From CAWUEZ02 sp963921355 (lineage in GTDB: Bacteria; Pseudomonadota; Alphaproteobacteria; Thalassobaculales; Thalassobaculaceae), in the NCBI GenBank assembly GCA_963921355.3, contig OZ001190.1, positions 3,720,001-3,784,000 of the forward strand: a DNA stretch of 64,000 nucleotides, given 5' to 3'. Below are positions 43,789 through 52,349 of the stretch, piece after piece. The notes below the pieces were generated by a model that was not told the origin of the DNA, ran no database searches, and was given only the letters and a program-made list of their open reading frames with translations. Position 1 is the first letter of the stretch, and every line of letters starts with the position of its first letter. The position numbers and the translations under genes are program-made.

Positions 43789-44922
43789 TCAGTCCTCTCC
43801 CAGGATGTCAACGTTGCCCTCGCCGAGGGCCGGGAAGGTGCTGTCCCCATCCGGATCGCGGTAGATCGGTGCGATCGGCGGGGGCAGCGGGGCCAGAGTC
43901 CTGGCCCCCGCCGTCATCGCGCCCGCATACAGGCCGCGGCCGATGAAGTGCGGGTCGGCTTCCGCCTCGCTTTGGGTCTTGACCAGGGTGACACAGGCAT
44001 CGACGCCCTCGAACGCGGCCAGCCAGTCGCCGCTCGCCCGCGCCGCGATGATCTCACCCACCGCCGCCAGGGTCGCCGCCGGATCCCGGCTGTCATCGAT
44101 CAGTGTCTCCTCGAGGCCGATCACGCGGCAGAAGTTCAACCAGAACTTCTGCTCCAGCGGCGCGCAGGCGAGCCAGCGGCCGTCGGCGCAGCGGTAGACC
44201 TGGTAGCGCGGCGACCCGCCGGTCACCAGTTCGCCACCGGGGACCGGATCCTTGCCGAGCACCGCCTTCTCGCCGCGCGCCCAATAGCCCCAGGCCATCA
44301 GGTTGTCGGCCATCGCGATGTCGAGATGGGCGCCCTCGCCCGACCGCTCAGCGTCGCGCAGGGCCAGCAGGATCGAGATCACCGCCGGCATGGTGCCGCC
44401 GCCGATATCGGCGACCAGGACCGGCGGCAGGACCGGCGCCCCAGCGCGGTCGGCACCGAGATTCAGGGTGCCGGTCTCCGCCATGTAGTTCAGATCATGG
44501 GCGGCGACCTGCGCCTTGTCGCCATCCTGCCCCCAGCCGGTGATCGAACAGTAGACCAGGGCCGGATTGAGGTCGCGCAAGGCCGCATAGCCGAGACCGA
44601 GCCGGTCCATCACGCCCGGGCGGAACTGCTCGACCACGACCTGGGCATCGGCGATCAGCCGCTGCATGGCGGTGATGGCATCCGGGTCCTTCAGATCCAC
44701 GGCGACCGACCGCTTGCCCCGGTTCAGCAGGGCGAAGTTCGTCCCGCCGTCCTCGGTCACCATCGGCGGGTAGGCGCGCATATCCTCGCCGGTGCCGGGG
44801 CGCTCGACCTTGATCACCTCGGCCCCGGCCTCGGCCAGGATCAGGGTGGCCATCGGGCCGGGCAGCAGAGTCGAGAAATCGACGACCCGCACACCGGCGA
44901 GCGGTTTGCGCGCAGCACTCAC
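43789..44922 (-). CDS. CaiB/BaiF family CoA transferase
   Basis: Family III CoA transferase of 377 residues that moves CoA between carboxylates. N-terminal VVDFSTLLPGPMATLILAEAGAEVIKVERPGTGEDMR, LNRGKRSVAVDLKDPDA, and the segment AHDLNYMAETG, which holds the Asp that carries the acyl-aspartyl intermediate in this family. The ATG overlaps the preceding stop by four bases. Second CoA transferase in the operon. Confidence 0.9.
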   Translation of the reverse strand: MSAARKPLAGVRVVDFSTLLPGPMATLILAEAGAEVIKVERPGTGEDMRAYPPMVTEDGGTNFALLNRGKRSVAVDLKDPDAITAMQRLIADAQVVVEQFRPGVMDRLGLGYAALRDLNPALVYCSITGWGQDGDKAQVAAHDLNYMAETGTLNLGADRAGAPVLPPVLVADIGGGTMPAVISILLALRDAERSGEGAHLDIAMADNLMAWGYWARGEKAVLGKDPVPGGELVTGGSPRYQVYRCADGRWLACAPLEQKFWLNFCRVIGLEETLIDDSRDPAATLAAVGEIIAARASGDWLAAFEGVDACVTLVKTQSEAEADPHFIGRGLYAGAMTAGARTLAPLPPPIAPIYRDPDGDSTFPALGEGNVDILGED

Positions 44923-45584
44923 TGGCCAGCCTCCCCTTCAGCCCCACGGTCCGCACGCCGCTTAGCGACGCGGGCGCGTCGGGCCGGGGCGTAGTGGTGG
45001 GTCCCGTAGACCTCGAACAGGGCCTGGGTGACATCGTGGTGATGATGCAGACCCGTGCGTTCCAGCAGCTCGATCGGTCCCTCCGGATAGCCGAGGCCGA
45101 GCTTGACCGTCAGGTCCATGTCGTCGGCCGTCGCCAGCCCCTCGTCGAGCTTCGCCAGCGCCTCGTTGTAGTAGGGACGGACCAGCCGATCGAGAATGCG
45201 GCCGGCGAAGTCGAAGCACTCGGCCACGGTCAGCCCCGCCCCTTCCAGCACCAGCCGGGCGGCCTCGATGGCGGCGGCATCGGTGTGAGGCTGGCGCACC
45301 AGTTCGACCAGATCCGACGGTGCCCCGTCGCCGAGCCGGAACCGCGCGAACCCTAGTGTATTCGAGCCTTCGTCCCCGCGGCTCTCGCCGGTCGCCTCAC
45401 CCAGGGTTTCGGTGGTCAACTCGACCAGAATGGCGGTCCGGCTGTCGTCCTCGCGCCAGGCAGAAACGGCGTCGGCCCCGAGATAGACCGTGACCTCACC
45501 GCCGTCGGCGGCCCCGGCCAACAGCGGATGGTCCTCGGGGAACGAGCGGCTGCCGCCGGTATCGACGATCGTGTAGCTCGGCAT
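44919..45584 (-). CDS. Stand-alone 3-hydroxyacyl-CoA dehydrogenase C-terminal-domain protein
   Basis: A 221-residue protein from MPSYTIVDTGG at 45584. Residues about 110-200 form a 3HCDH C-terminal domain (AGRILDRLVRPYYNEALAKLDEGLATADDMDLTVKLGLGYPEGPIELLE). The first 100 residues lack the GxGxxG Rossmann signature and look like a degenerate nucleotide-binding half. It follows the full hydroxybutyryl-CoA dehydrogenase gene by one base. PaaH-type fused proteins have an analogous second half, so the two genes may make one functional complex. Confidence 0.75.
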   Translation of the reverse strand: MPSYTIVDTGGSRSFPEDHPLLAGAADGGEVTVYLGADAVSAWREDDSRTAILVELTTETLGEATGESRGDEGSNTLGFARFRLGDGAPSDLVELVRQPHTDAAAIEAARLVLEGAGLTVAECFDFAGRILDRLVRPYYNEALAKLDEGLATADDMDLTVKLGLGYPEGPIELLERTGLHHHHDVTQALFEVYGTHHYAPARRARVAKRRADRGAEGEAGQ

Positions 45585-45585
45585 C

Positions 45586-46461
45586 TCAGGCTCCGTACTT
45601 CTTGTCGCTGTCATAGGTGAAGAAGCCGCGCCCGGACTTGCGGCCGAGATGGCCGGCGGCGACCATCCGGCGCAGCAGCGGCGGTGCGGCACAGCGCGGG
45701 TCGTGGGTGACGTCGTAGAACGCCTCGCACAGCAGCACCTGGGTATCGAGCCCGATCAGGTCGAGCAGTTCGCACGGTCCCATCTTGTAGCCGAGCCCGG
45801 CCTTCACCGCGGTATCGATATCACCGGGTTCGGCGACCCCGGCCTCGATCAGGCGGATGACGTCGTTGTTAAACGGCACCAGGAAGTAGTTTAGGATGAA
45901 GCCCGGCGCGTCCTTGGTCTTCACCGGCTTCTGGCCCAACGCCTCGCAGAACGCCCAGGCGCGCGCGAAGGTGTCGTCGGAGGTGTTCAGGCCCGGCGAC
46001 ATCTCGACCAGCTTCATCAGCTGGGCGGGCAGGCAGAAATGCATGCCGACCACCCGGTCCTCGCGCCCGCAACCGCCGGCGATCTCGGTGATCGACAGGG
46101 TCGAGGTGTTAGAGGCGAAGATCGTGTGCTCCGGACAGACCGCGTTCAACTCGGTGAACAGCTGCCGCTTGACCTCCAGGCTTTCGAACACCGCTTCGAT
46201 GACGATGTCACAGCCGGCAAGGCCCGACAGCTCGGTCTCGGTGGCATAGCCGGCGAGTGCCGCGTCCACCTGGTCCTGGCTCATTTTGCCGCGCTCGACC
46301 GACTTGGCGAAGAACGCTTCGGTCTGGCCGCGGGCCCGTTCCAGGGACGCTTCCTGGGTGTCGTAGAGTACCGTCCGGTAACCGGCGCGCGCCGCCACGA
46401 TGGCGATCCCGGCTCCCATGGTGCCGGCGCCACAGACGCCGACGGTCCTGATTTCGGTCAT
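45586..46461 (-). CDS. 3-hydroxybutyryl-CoA / 3-hydroxyacyl-CoA dehydrogenase
   Basis: NAD-dependent beta-oxidation dehydrogenase of 291 residues from the ATG at 46461 (MTEIRTVGVCGAGTMG). Rossmann GAGTMGAGIAIVAARAGY, ASNTSTLSITEIA, and catalytic His in VVGMHFCLPAQLMKLVE; Cys replaces the usual Phe-Asn after MHF (HFFNP in most). C-terminal 3HCDH with GFILNYFLVPFNNDVIRL. An 88-bp gap separates it from the acyl-CoA dehydrogenase gene upstream. Confidence 0.9.
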   Translation of the reverse strand: MTEIRTVGVCGAGTMGAGIAIVAARAGYRTVLYDTQEASLERARGQTEAFFAKSVERGKMSQDQVDAALAGYATETELSGLAGCDIVIEAVFESLEVKRQLFTELNAVCPEHTIFASNTSTLSITEIAGGCGREDRVVGMHFCLPAQLMKLVEMSPGLNTSDDTFARAWAFCEALGQKPVKTKDAPGFILNYFLVPFNNDVIRLIEAGVAEPGDIDTAVKAGLGYKMGPCELLDLIGLDTQVLLCEAFYDVTHDPRCAAPPLLRRMVAAGHLGRKSGRGFFTYDSDKKYGA

Positions 46462-46549
46462 GGACGTCTCCCCTTTGTGGCCCATAAACCCAGAAATCTG
46501 GTGGGGCGATTCACCGAACGGATGGGCCTCATCCGTTCGGATCGCACCA

Positions 46550-47725
46550 CTAATCCTTGCGGGCGAAGCTGCGGCCGATGAGTTGTCGGTGGATCTGGTT
46601 GGTGCCTTCCCAGATCTGGGTGATCTTGGCGTCGCGCATCAGCCGCTCGACCCGGTAGTCCTGGCAGTAGCCGTAGCCGCCGTGCAGCTGCACCGCCTCG
46701 TCGGCAATCCGCATGGCGAGGTCGGAGCCGCGCATTTTCAGCATCGAGGCCTCGATGCCGAACTCGGTCGCACCGGCATCGACCATCGCCCCGACCCGCC
46801 AGAGCCAGGCCTCACACATCGCCAGATCGGTGGCCAGGTCCGCCAGAGTGAACTGGATGCCCTGGAAGTCGACGATCCGGCGTCCGGACTGGCGCCGGTC
46901 GTTGATGTAGTCGATCGCATCCTCGAAAGCGGCGCGGGCAATGCCGAGCGCGTGGGCGGCGACGCTGGGGCGCGACTTGTTCAACGATGCCAACAGGATG
47001 GGCAGCCCCTCACCGGGCTCGCCGATAATGTTCTCCCGCGGGACCCGCATGTCCTCGAAAGACAGAGCGACTGTGGGTGCGGCCCGGTGCCCCATCTTCT
47101 CCTCCTTTCGGAGAATGCCGAGGCCGGGCGTGTCCTTGTCGACGACGAAGGCTGTGATCGACTTCTTCGGATCGTCGATCTCGCTCCACTTTCCGAAGAC
47201 CAGCAGATGGTCGGCGACATTGCCGTTGGAGATGAAGATCTTGCCGCCGTTGACCACCATGCTCTCGTTGCCGTCCGGCACGATCCGGGTCTTCATGCCG
47301 GTGGCGTCGGACCCGGCGGTCGGTTCGGTGATGCACAGCGAGCCGATCCCGCCTTCGGCGATGGTCGGCAGGATGCGCTGCTTCTGCGCCTCGGTGCCGA
47401 AATCCATCACCGGCTTCATGCCGTGGAAGTTGGTCGCCCAGATGATCCCCGTGGACGCACAGGCCTTGGAGATCTCGCGCACGCAGGCGAGGTAGACGGT
47501 GTAGGACAGGCCGAGCCCGCCATAGGCCTCGGGCACGAACATCGCGTTCATGCCGAGTGCGTTCATGTCGTCGATGTTGTCCGCGGGATAGGCTCCGCTC
47601 CGGTCATAGTCGGCGGCGCGCGGGGCGATCTTGTCCTGGGCCAGTTGCCGGACGGACTCCAGGACCATCGCCTCGTCCTCGGACAGGCTCAGGTTGGCAT
47701 CCAGGCGGTCTAGTACGGTTGCCAT
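46550..47725 (-). CDS. Acyl-CoA dehydrogenase
   Basis: Short/branched-chain-type acyl-CoA dehydrogenase, 391 residues. CITEPTAGSDATGMKT and IFISNGNVADHLLVFG for FAD binding; catalytic Glu in the C-terminal IWEGTNQIHRQLIGRSFARK. Start and upstream stop overlap as TGATG. In the operon it would introduce the alpha,beta double bond before hydration. Confidence 0.93.
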   Translation of the reverse strand: MATVLDRLDANLSLSEDEAMVLESVRQLAQDKIAPRAADYDRSGAYPADNIDDMNALGMNAMFVPEAYGGLGLSYTVYLACVREISKACASTGIIWATNFHGMKPVMDFGTEAQKQRILPTIAEGGIGSLCITEPTAGSDATGMKTRIVPDGNESMVVNGGKIFISNGNVADHLLVFGKWSEIDDPKKSITAFVVDKDTPGLGILRKEEKMGHRAAPTVALSFEDMRVPRENIIGEPGEGLPILLASLNKSRPSVAAHALGIARAAFEDAIDYINDRRQSGRRIVDFQGIQFTLADLATDLAMCEAWLWRVGAMVDAGATEFGIEASMLKMRGSDLAMRIADEAVQLHGGYGYCQDYRVERLMRDAKITQIWEGTNQIHRQLIGRSFARKD

Positions 47726-48495
47726 CAGCGATCCTTGAACTGCGGTTTGCGTTTTTCGACGAAGGCCGCGAGACCTTCCTCGGCGTCTTCGGTGCGGAAG
47801 GCCAGGGTGGAGAGGTCGGCCTCGACCTTCAGGCCTTCGTGGATCGGCAGGTCGAGGGCGCGCGTCACCGCATCCTTGGCGAAGGCCAGGGCCGGCAGGC
47901 CGTAGCCGGTCACCGTTGCCAGGAACGCCCGGGCCTCGGCCATCGGATCGTCGCCGGCGAGGATCCGGTGGACCAGTCCGATGCGCTCGGCCTCTTCGGC
48001 CTCGACCGTGCGGCCGGTCAGGATCAGGTCCAGCGCCCGACCCTCGCCGATCAGACGCGGCAGCCGTTGGGTGCCGCCATAGCCCGGAATCAGGCCCAGC
48101 TTGATCTCCGGCAGGCCCATCTTCGCCGTCGGCACCGCCAGGCGGAACGTGCAGGCGAGCGCGATTTCCATACCGCCGCCGAATGCGAAGCCGTTGATCA
48201 GGGCGACCGACGGGATCTCCAGCGCGGCGATCTTGGCGAACGCGGACTGACCCGCTTCGGCGCCGCGCTTCTGGGCCATCAGATCGCGGCCCATCAGCTC
48301 CTTTATGTCGGCACCGGCGCAGAACGCCCGGTCGCCGGCACCGGTCACGATGAGGCCGCGGACCGAGGCTGGCCGAATTTCATCTATTTTCTGAGAAATT
48401 TCTTCTATTATGCTGAAATTCAATGCATTCAATGCATCTTGCCGGTCGATCGTCAGGATGGCGACGCCGTCTTCGATCTGGAGCATGGCGGTCAC
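47725..48495 (-). CDS. Enoyl-CoA hydratase/isomerase family protein
   Basis: Crotonase-fold protein of 256 residues. The oxyanion hole comes from AFCAGADIKEL and INGFAFGGGMEIALACTFRLA; the catalytic Glu pair is consistent with hydratase (MGLPEIKLGLIPGYGGTQRLPRLIG). The GTG at 48495 overlaps the ligase stop (GTGA). Some members favour isomerisation; hydration fits its neighbours. Confidence 0.91.
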   Translation of the reverse strand: MTAMLQIEDGVAILTIDRQDALNALNFSIIEEISQKIDEIRPASVRGLIVTGAGDRAFCAGADIKELMGRDLMAQKRGAEAGQSAFAKIAALEIPSVALINGFAFGGGMEIALACTFRLAVPTAKMGLPEIKLGLIPGYGGTQRLPRLIGEGRALDLILTGRTVEAEEAERIGLVHRILAGDDPMAEARAFLATVTGYGLPALAFAKDAVTRALDLPIHEGLKVEADLSTLAFRTEDAEEGLAAFVEKRKPQFKDR

Positions 48496-50162
48496 GACTG
48501 AGGACTCCCCTCGGCGGTTTCAGGGGCGCGGAACCGGCAGGGCTGCGGGGTGATACGCCCGCTTTTCGCCCAGTCAGCCAGTTCACGCTTGAGGATCTTG
48601 CCGCTCGGCGTAAGCGGAAACGCGTCCATCACCAGGAAGTACTCGGGCATGTCGTACTTGGACAGGCCGGCGGCAAACAGGTGCGACAGGACGCCATCGG
48701 CATCGGGCGGCGCCCCGTCGGCCAACACGGCGAGTGCCAGCTTCTCCCCCAGACGTTCGTCGGCTACTGGGAAGGCCGCCGCCTTGTCGATGGCGGGATG
48801 CTTGACCGCCAGGTCCTCGACACGGGCCGGGAAGATGTTGTGGCCACCCCGGATCACCACATCCTTCAGGCGGCCGACGATCGACAGGTTGCCATCGCCA
48901 TCCAGGACCCCGAGATCGCCGGACAGGAACCAGCCATCGCGGTTGAACGAAGTTTCGGTCGCATGCTGGTTGTCGAAGTACCCCAGCATCAGCGCTGCTC
49001 CCCGGCCGCCAATCTGGCCAACGGTTCCGACCGGAACCTCGAGGTCGGCGTTGTCCTGGTCGAAGATGCGGACCTCATAGGCCCGCCCGCCGCGCCCGCA
49101 GGTCGCGCAGATCGTCGCCTCGTCGTCACCGGGATGGGTGTACTGGTGCGACGAGTTCTCCGTCATGCCGTAGATGTTCTGGGGCTTCACTCCCTGGGCG
49201 ACAAAGCGCTCGGCAACGGCCGGCGGGATCGGCGCGCCGGCCATATAGAACAGACTGACCGATCCCAGGCGGTCCATGCCCCGTCTCGCCTGCTCGGCCT
49301 GGATATCCATGGCGTGGGTCGGCACGCCCATCACGTAGGTGGCGCCGGTTTCGACAATCCAGTCGAGACGAGAAAGCCCCGGTTCGGCGTCGTCGATCAC
49401 CAGTTGCATGCCGGCCACCAGCCACTGGCCGACCGCGACCCAGGCGATGTGATGGCTGAGCGGCGACAGGGTCAACAGGACCGTATCCGTGTCGTGATGC
49501 CAGTCGCGCACCAGGTCGCGGCAATTGGCGAGCAGCGAATTGTCGGAGTGCATCACCCCCTTGGGCATCCCCGTGGTGCCGCTGGTGAACGCCAGGTAGC
49601 AGACGCTGTCCGGGTTCGGGTCCACCGGCGCCAATCCCGCGGGCGCGGTCCCGAGTGGCGGCAGGTCACCGGCCGTCCGCTCCGGCGGCAGCACGAAGAC
49701 CCGGCGCATCGCGGGAAGGTCCTGGAGTGCGGCGACCGGATCGTGGCGGTCGGTATCCGCCCCCCAGCCGGTCTCGACCACCGCCGCGGTCGCCCCAACC
49801 CGAGTCAGCAGGGCCGTGATCTCCTCGACCGTGTAGTTGCGGTGCAGCGACGGGTTGCAGACGTAACCGTTGCGCGAGCAGGCGAGGAAACAGGCAATGA
49901 CCTCGACCCGGTTGGAGGCCCAGACCGCCACCCGCTCGCCCGGCCGAACCACAGCCGCGTGGAAAGCGTCGGCCACCGCGTCGACCCAGGACCGGAGCTC
50001 CGCCCAGGTCAGCCAGCGCGCGGAATCCCGGACCGCCCGCGCATCCGGCCGCGAATCCGCGTGCCGGGCCAGCAGGGCGTAGAACGTCTCGTCATGCCAC
50101 AGGCCGTCGCCATGGTACCGACGGGCGGTCGACGGGTCGTGGAGGGTCAGCAACCGGCTCAT
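48492..50162 (-). CDS. AMP-dependent acyl-CoA synthetase
   Basis: Activates a carboxylic acid to its CoA ester, 556 residues. P-loop YLAFTSGTTGMPKGVMH, adenylate motif YGMTENSSHQYTHPGD, WFLSGDLGVLDGDG, and the C-terminal catalytic Lys in LTPSGKILKREL. The ATG at 50162 has GAGGG upstream, better than a TTG four codons earlier. It would start the pathway whose later steps the flanking genes encode. Confidence 0.93.
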   Translation of the reverse strand: MSRLLTLHDPSTARRYHGDGLWHDETFYALLARHADSRPDARAVRDSARWLTWAELRSWVDAVADAFHAAVVRPGERVAVWASNRVEVIACFLACSRNGYVCNPSLHRNYTVEEITALLTRVGATAAVVETGWGADTDRHDPVAALQDLPAMRRVFVLPPERTAGDLPPLGTAPAGLAPVDPNPDSVCYLAFTSGTTGMPKGVMHSDNSLLANCRDLVRDWHHDTDTVLLTLSPLSHHIAWVAVGQWLVAGMQLVIDDAEPGLSRLDWIVETGATYVMGVPTHAMDIQAEQARRGMDRLGSVSLFYMAGAPIPPAVAERFVAQGVKPQNIYGMTENSSHQYTHPGDDEATICATCGRGGRAYEVRIFDQDNADLEVPVGTVGQIGGRGAALMLGYFDNQHATETSFNRDGWFLSGDLGVLDGDGNLSIVGRLKDVVIRGGHNIFPARVEDLAVKHPAIDKAAAFPVADERLGEKLALAVLADGAPPDADGVLSHLFAAGLSKYDMPEYFLVMDAFPLTPSGKILKRELADWAKSGRITPQPCRFRAPETAEGSPQS

Positions 50163-50170
50163 GACCGCCC

Positions 50171-50956
50171 TCAATGCCCAAAGGCGTTCGGGTCCGGCGA
50201 CCGCCGCTCACCGAAGGCCTTCGACAGCTCTTTCGACTCATCGGTGCTGAGATAGAGCTTGAGCAGCATGTCGTGGGATACCCGGCCGAGCCCGCCGACA
50301 CCGCCATGACGCGCCAGAAAGGCGTGCTTGATCCCGGCCAGCGCCAGCGGCCCGCGTTCGGCGATCTGCAGGGCCCAGGCCCGGGTCTCTTCGCGCAGCA
50401 CGTCGTCGGCAACCACCCGGTTGATCAGTCCCCAATCCAGGGCCTCGGCGGCGCTGAGCTTGCGGTTCGTGTACCACATCTCCTTCGCCCGCTTCTTGCC
50501 GATGGCGTCCTCGAGATACCAGGTGCCGTAACCGGCATCGAAGCTGCCCATCATCGGCCCGACCTGGCGGAAGGCCGCGCTTTCCTTGGCGATCGAGAGG
50601 TCGCACACGGTCTGCAGCACGTTGCCGCCGCCGACCGCGAAGCCGTTGACCATGGCGATCACCGGTTTCTGCAGCTTGTCGATCGCGTCGTACATCTCCA
50701 GCGTCGGCAGGACGCCGGCATAGAGGTTGGTGTCCTCCATGCCGTCCTTGCGGCCTCCGATACAGAAGAACTTGTCGCCGGCACCGGTCAGCACCACCAC
50801 CCGGGTGCGGGTCTCGCGCCGGATCGCCTCGATGCAGTCGCGGATCTCGTGGCAGGTCACCGGCGTGAACATGTTGCCGTCTTCCGGCCGGTTCAGCGTG
50901 ATCCAGCCGATCGGGCCGTCTTCTTCGTAGAGAATGGTCTCGTAGGCGGCGGTCAT
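50171..50956 (-). CDS. Crotonase-family protein resembling 2-ketocyclohexanecarboxyl-CoA hydrolase (BadI)
   Basis: A 261-residue crotonase whose layout follows BadI/MenB-type enzymes, which perform ring-opening or ring-forming Claisen chemistry. Key blocks: GAGDKFFCIGGRKDGMED, LPTLEMYDAIDKLQKPVIAM, NGFAVGGGNVLQTVCDLSIA, FRQVGPMMGSFDAGYGTWYLEDAIGKKRAKEMW and LKLYLSTDES. The GPMMGSFDAGYG motif with a conserved Asp is the BadI/MenB mark rather than that of hydratases. Its ATG overlaps the CoA-transferase stop. MenB itself is less likely because no menaquinone genes are near. Confidence 0.82.
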   Translation of the reverse strand: MTAAYETILYEEDGPIGWITLNRPEDGNMFTPVTCHEIRDCIEAIRRETRTRVVVLTGAGDKFFCIGGRKDGMEDTNLYAGVLPTLEMYDAIDKLQKPVIAMVNGFAVGGGNVLQTVCDLSIAKESAAFRQVGPMMGSFDAGYGTWYLEDAIGKKRAKEMWYTNRKLSAAEALDWGLINRVVADDVLREETRAWALQIAERGPLALAGIKHAFLARHGGVGGLGRVSHDMLLKLYLSTDESKELSKAFGERRSPDPNAFGH

Positions 50957-52227
50957 GCGCTGTCACTCCCTTGATGGTCTTCCTCCGGGACGCCAGCGCC
51001 CGGGGTGTGGCCGAGCCAGTCGGCGAAAACGGATTGGCGATCCCCGTCCAGATCCGGCGGCGCGGAACGGGGGGCATTCGGGCGGCCGTCGATCTGAACC
51101 CCCGTCCCCACCTGCGGGGCCGGGCGGCGCGTCCCGCGCGGCAAGGCGTACAGAAATCCGCGGTCGTACAGATCCGCGTCGGCGGCGACCTCGTCCATCC
51201 GTGAGATCGGCCCGGCCGGCACTTTGTGGGTCTCGAACAGGGCGAGCCATTCGGCGCGCGGCCGGTGCTGCAGCCGCGCCTGAATGTCGGCCACCAACGC
51301 GGCGCGGTCGCGGCGGCGATCCGCATTCGTGGCATGCTCGGCCGCTTCGCCGCGATCGGGCTCCCCGAGTGCGGCCCAGAACCGCCGCCAGATGGCGTCA
51401 TTCCCGAGTCCCAGGGTCATCGGCTCGTCGGCGGTCTCGAAGACCTGATAGATAGCGATCACGCTGTCGCGCGCGCCCGACCGCCGGGGCACCTCGCCGG
51501 AGCCGAGATAGCTGACCAGACGCGGCGTCATGAACCGGGTCATGCTTTCCACCATGGACACGTCGATCACCGCACCCACGCCGGTCCGTGCCTTGCGCAC
51601 CAGAGCCGCCGACACCGCCAGCGCCAGGTCATGGCCGGCCAGCAGATCGGCCGCCGGCGTGCCGACCTTCTGCGGCGGGGCGTCTGGCTCGCCGGTCAAG
51701 TCCATGACCCCCGAGTACCCCTCGGCGATCAGGTCGTAGCAGGGCTTGTCCCGACGCTCGCCGGTCAGCCCGAACCCGGTCACGGCCGCCACCACCAGAC
51801 CCGGATTGAGGGCCTGCAACCGCTCCGGGTCGGTCCCGAGTTTCTCCTGCACCCGTGGGACCTGGTTGTGGACGACCACGTCGGCGGCCCGGACCAGATC
51901 GTCGAACACCACCCGTCCGTCGGGCGAGGTGTAGTCGACAGCGACACTGCGCTTGTTCCGGTTCACCGACAGGAACCAGAGCGAATCCCCGTCCAGGAAC
52001 GGCGGCCCCCAGGCCCGGGCGTCGTCGCCGCTGCCCGGCCGCTCGAGCTTGACGACATCCGCCCCGTAGTCGGCCAGCAGCAAGGTCGCGTAGGGGCCGG
52101 CGATGGACGTGGTCAGGTCGAGGACCCGAACCCCCTCCAGCAGATCGAACGGCTGGGTCGCCGGCGGTCCCGGCAGGTGGTCGACGGGCAAGTCTTCGAC
52201 AGACAGTGTGGATGCGTTATCGGTCAT
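50953..52227 (-). CDS. CaiB/BaiF family CoA transferase
   Basis: First gene of the minus-strand operon, 424 residues from the ATG at 52227 (MTDNASTLSVEDL). Typical N-terminal VLDLTTSIAGPYATLLLADYGADVVKLERPGSGDDAR, LSVNRNKRSVAVDYTSPDG, and KPCYDLIAEGYSGVMDLTGEP, which contains the family's catalytic Asp. GGAGGAGGG precedes the ATG. A sigma-54 promoter ends 24 bp upstream of the start codon. Confidence 0.92.
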   Translation of the reverse strand: MTDNASTLSVEDLPVDHLPGPPATQPFDLLEGVRVLDLTTSIAGPYATLLLADYGADVVKLERPGSGDDARAWGPPFLDGDSLWFLSVNRNKRSVAVDYTSPDGRVVFDDLVRAADVVVHNQVPRVQEKLGTDPERLQALNPGLVVAAVTGFGLTGERRDKPCYDLIAEGYSGVMDLTGEPDAPPQKVGTPAADLLAGHDLALAVSAALVRKARTGVGAVIDVSMVESMTRFMTPRLVSYLGSGEVPRRSGARDSVIAIYQVFETADEPMTLGLGNDAIWRRFWAALGEPDRGEAAEHATNADRRRDRAALVADIQARLQHRPRAEWLALFETHKVPAGPISRMDEVAADADLYDRGFLYALPRGTRRPAPQVGTGVQIDGRPNAPRSAPPDLDGDRQSVFADWLGHTPGAGVPEEDHQGSDSA

Positions 52228-52250
52228 GCGGACCCTCCTCCCGCCTATAG

Positions 52251-52266
52251 GGCAACGCCCGTGCCA
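52251..52266 (-). promoter_or_regulatory. Sigma-54 (-24/-12) promoter of the CoA operon
   Basis: The minus strand reads TGGCACGGGCGTTGCC, matching the consensus TGGCACG-N4-TTGC at every conserved position. The predicted transcription start is near 52240, which makes a leader of about 13 nt that begins with the ribosome-binding site. The adjacent divergent gene encodes a sigma-54 activator. Confidence 0.85.
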
Positions 52267-52307
52267 GCGCCAAAACACGCGGGAATCCGGGAATCCGGGG
52301 CACGGAA

Positions 52308-52324
52308 TGTCTCTGGTGCAGACA
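52308..52324. promoter_or_regulatory. Candidate upstream activator site
   Basis: TGTCT-CTGGTGC-AGACA is an inverted repeat with five-base arms, 42 bp upstream of the sigma-54 promoter, in the range where enhancer-binding proteins dock. A tandem GGGAATCC pair lies between it and the promoter at about 52281-52296. Confidence 0.5.
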
Positions 52325-52349
52325 TCTGATCCCGGCTAGTGTCCACGCC

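Noticed and set aside
50171..50956. Naphthoate synthase MenB
   Set aside because: The MenB-like motif is shared with BadI, and there are no other menaquinone genes in the window.
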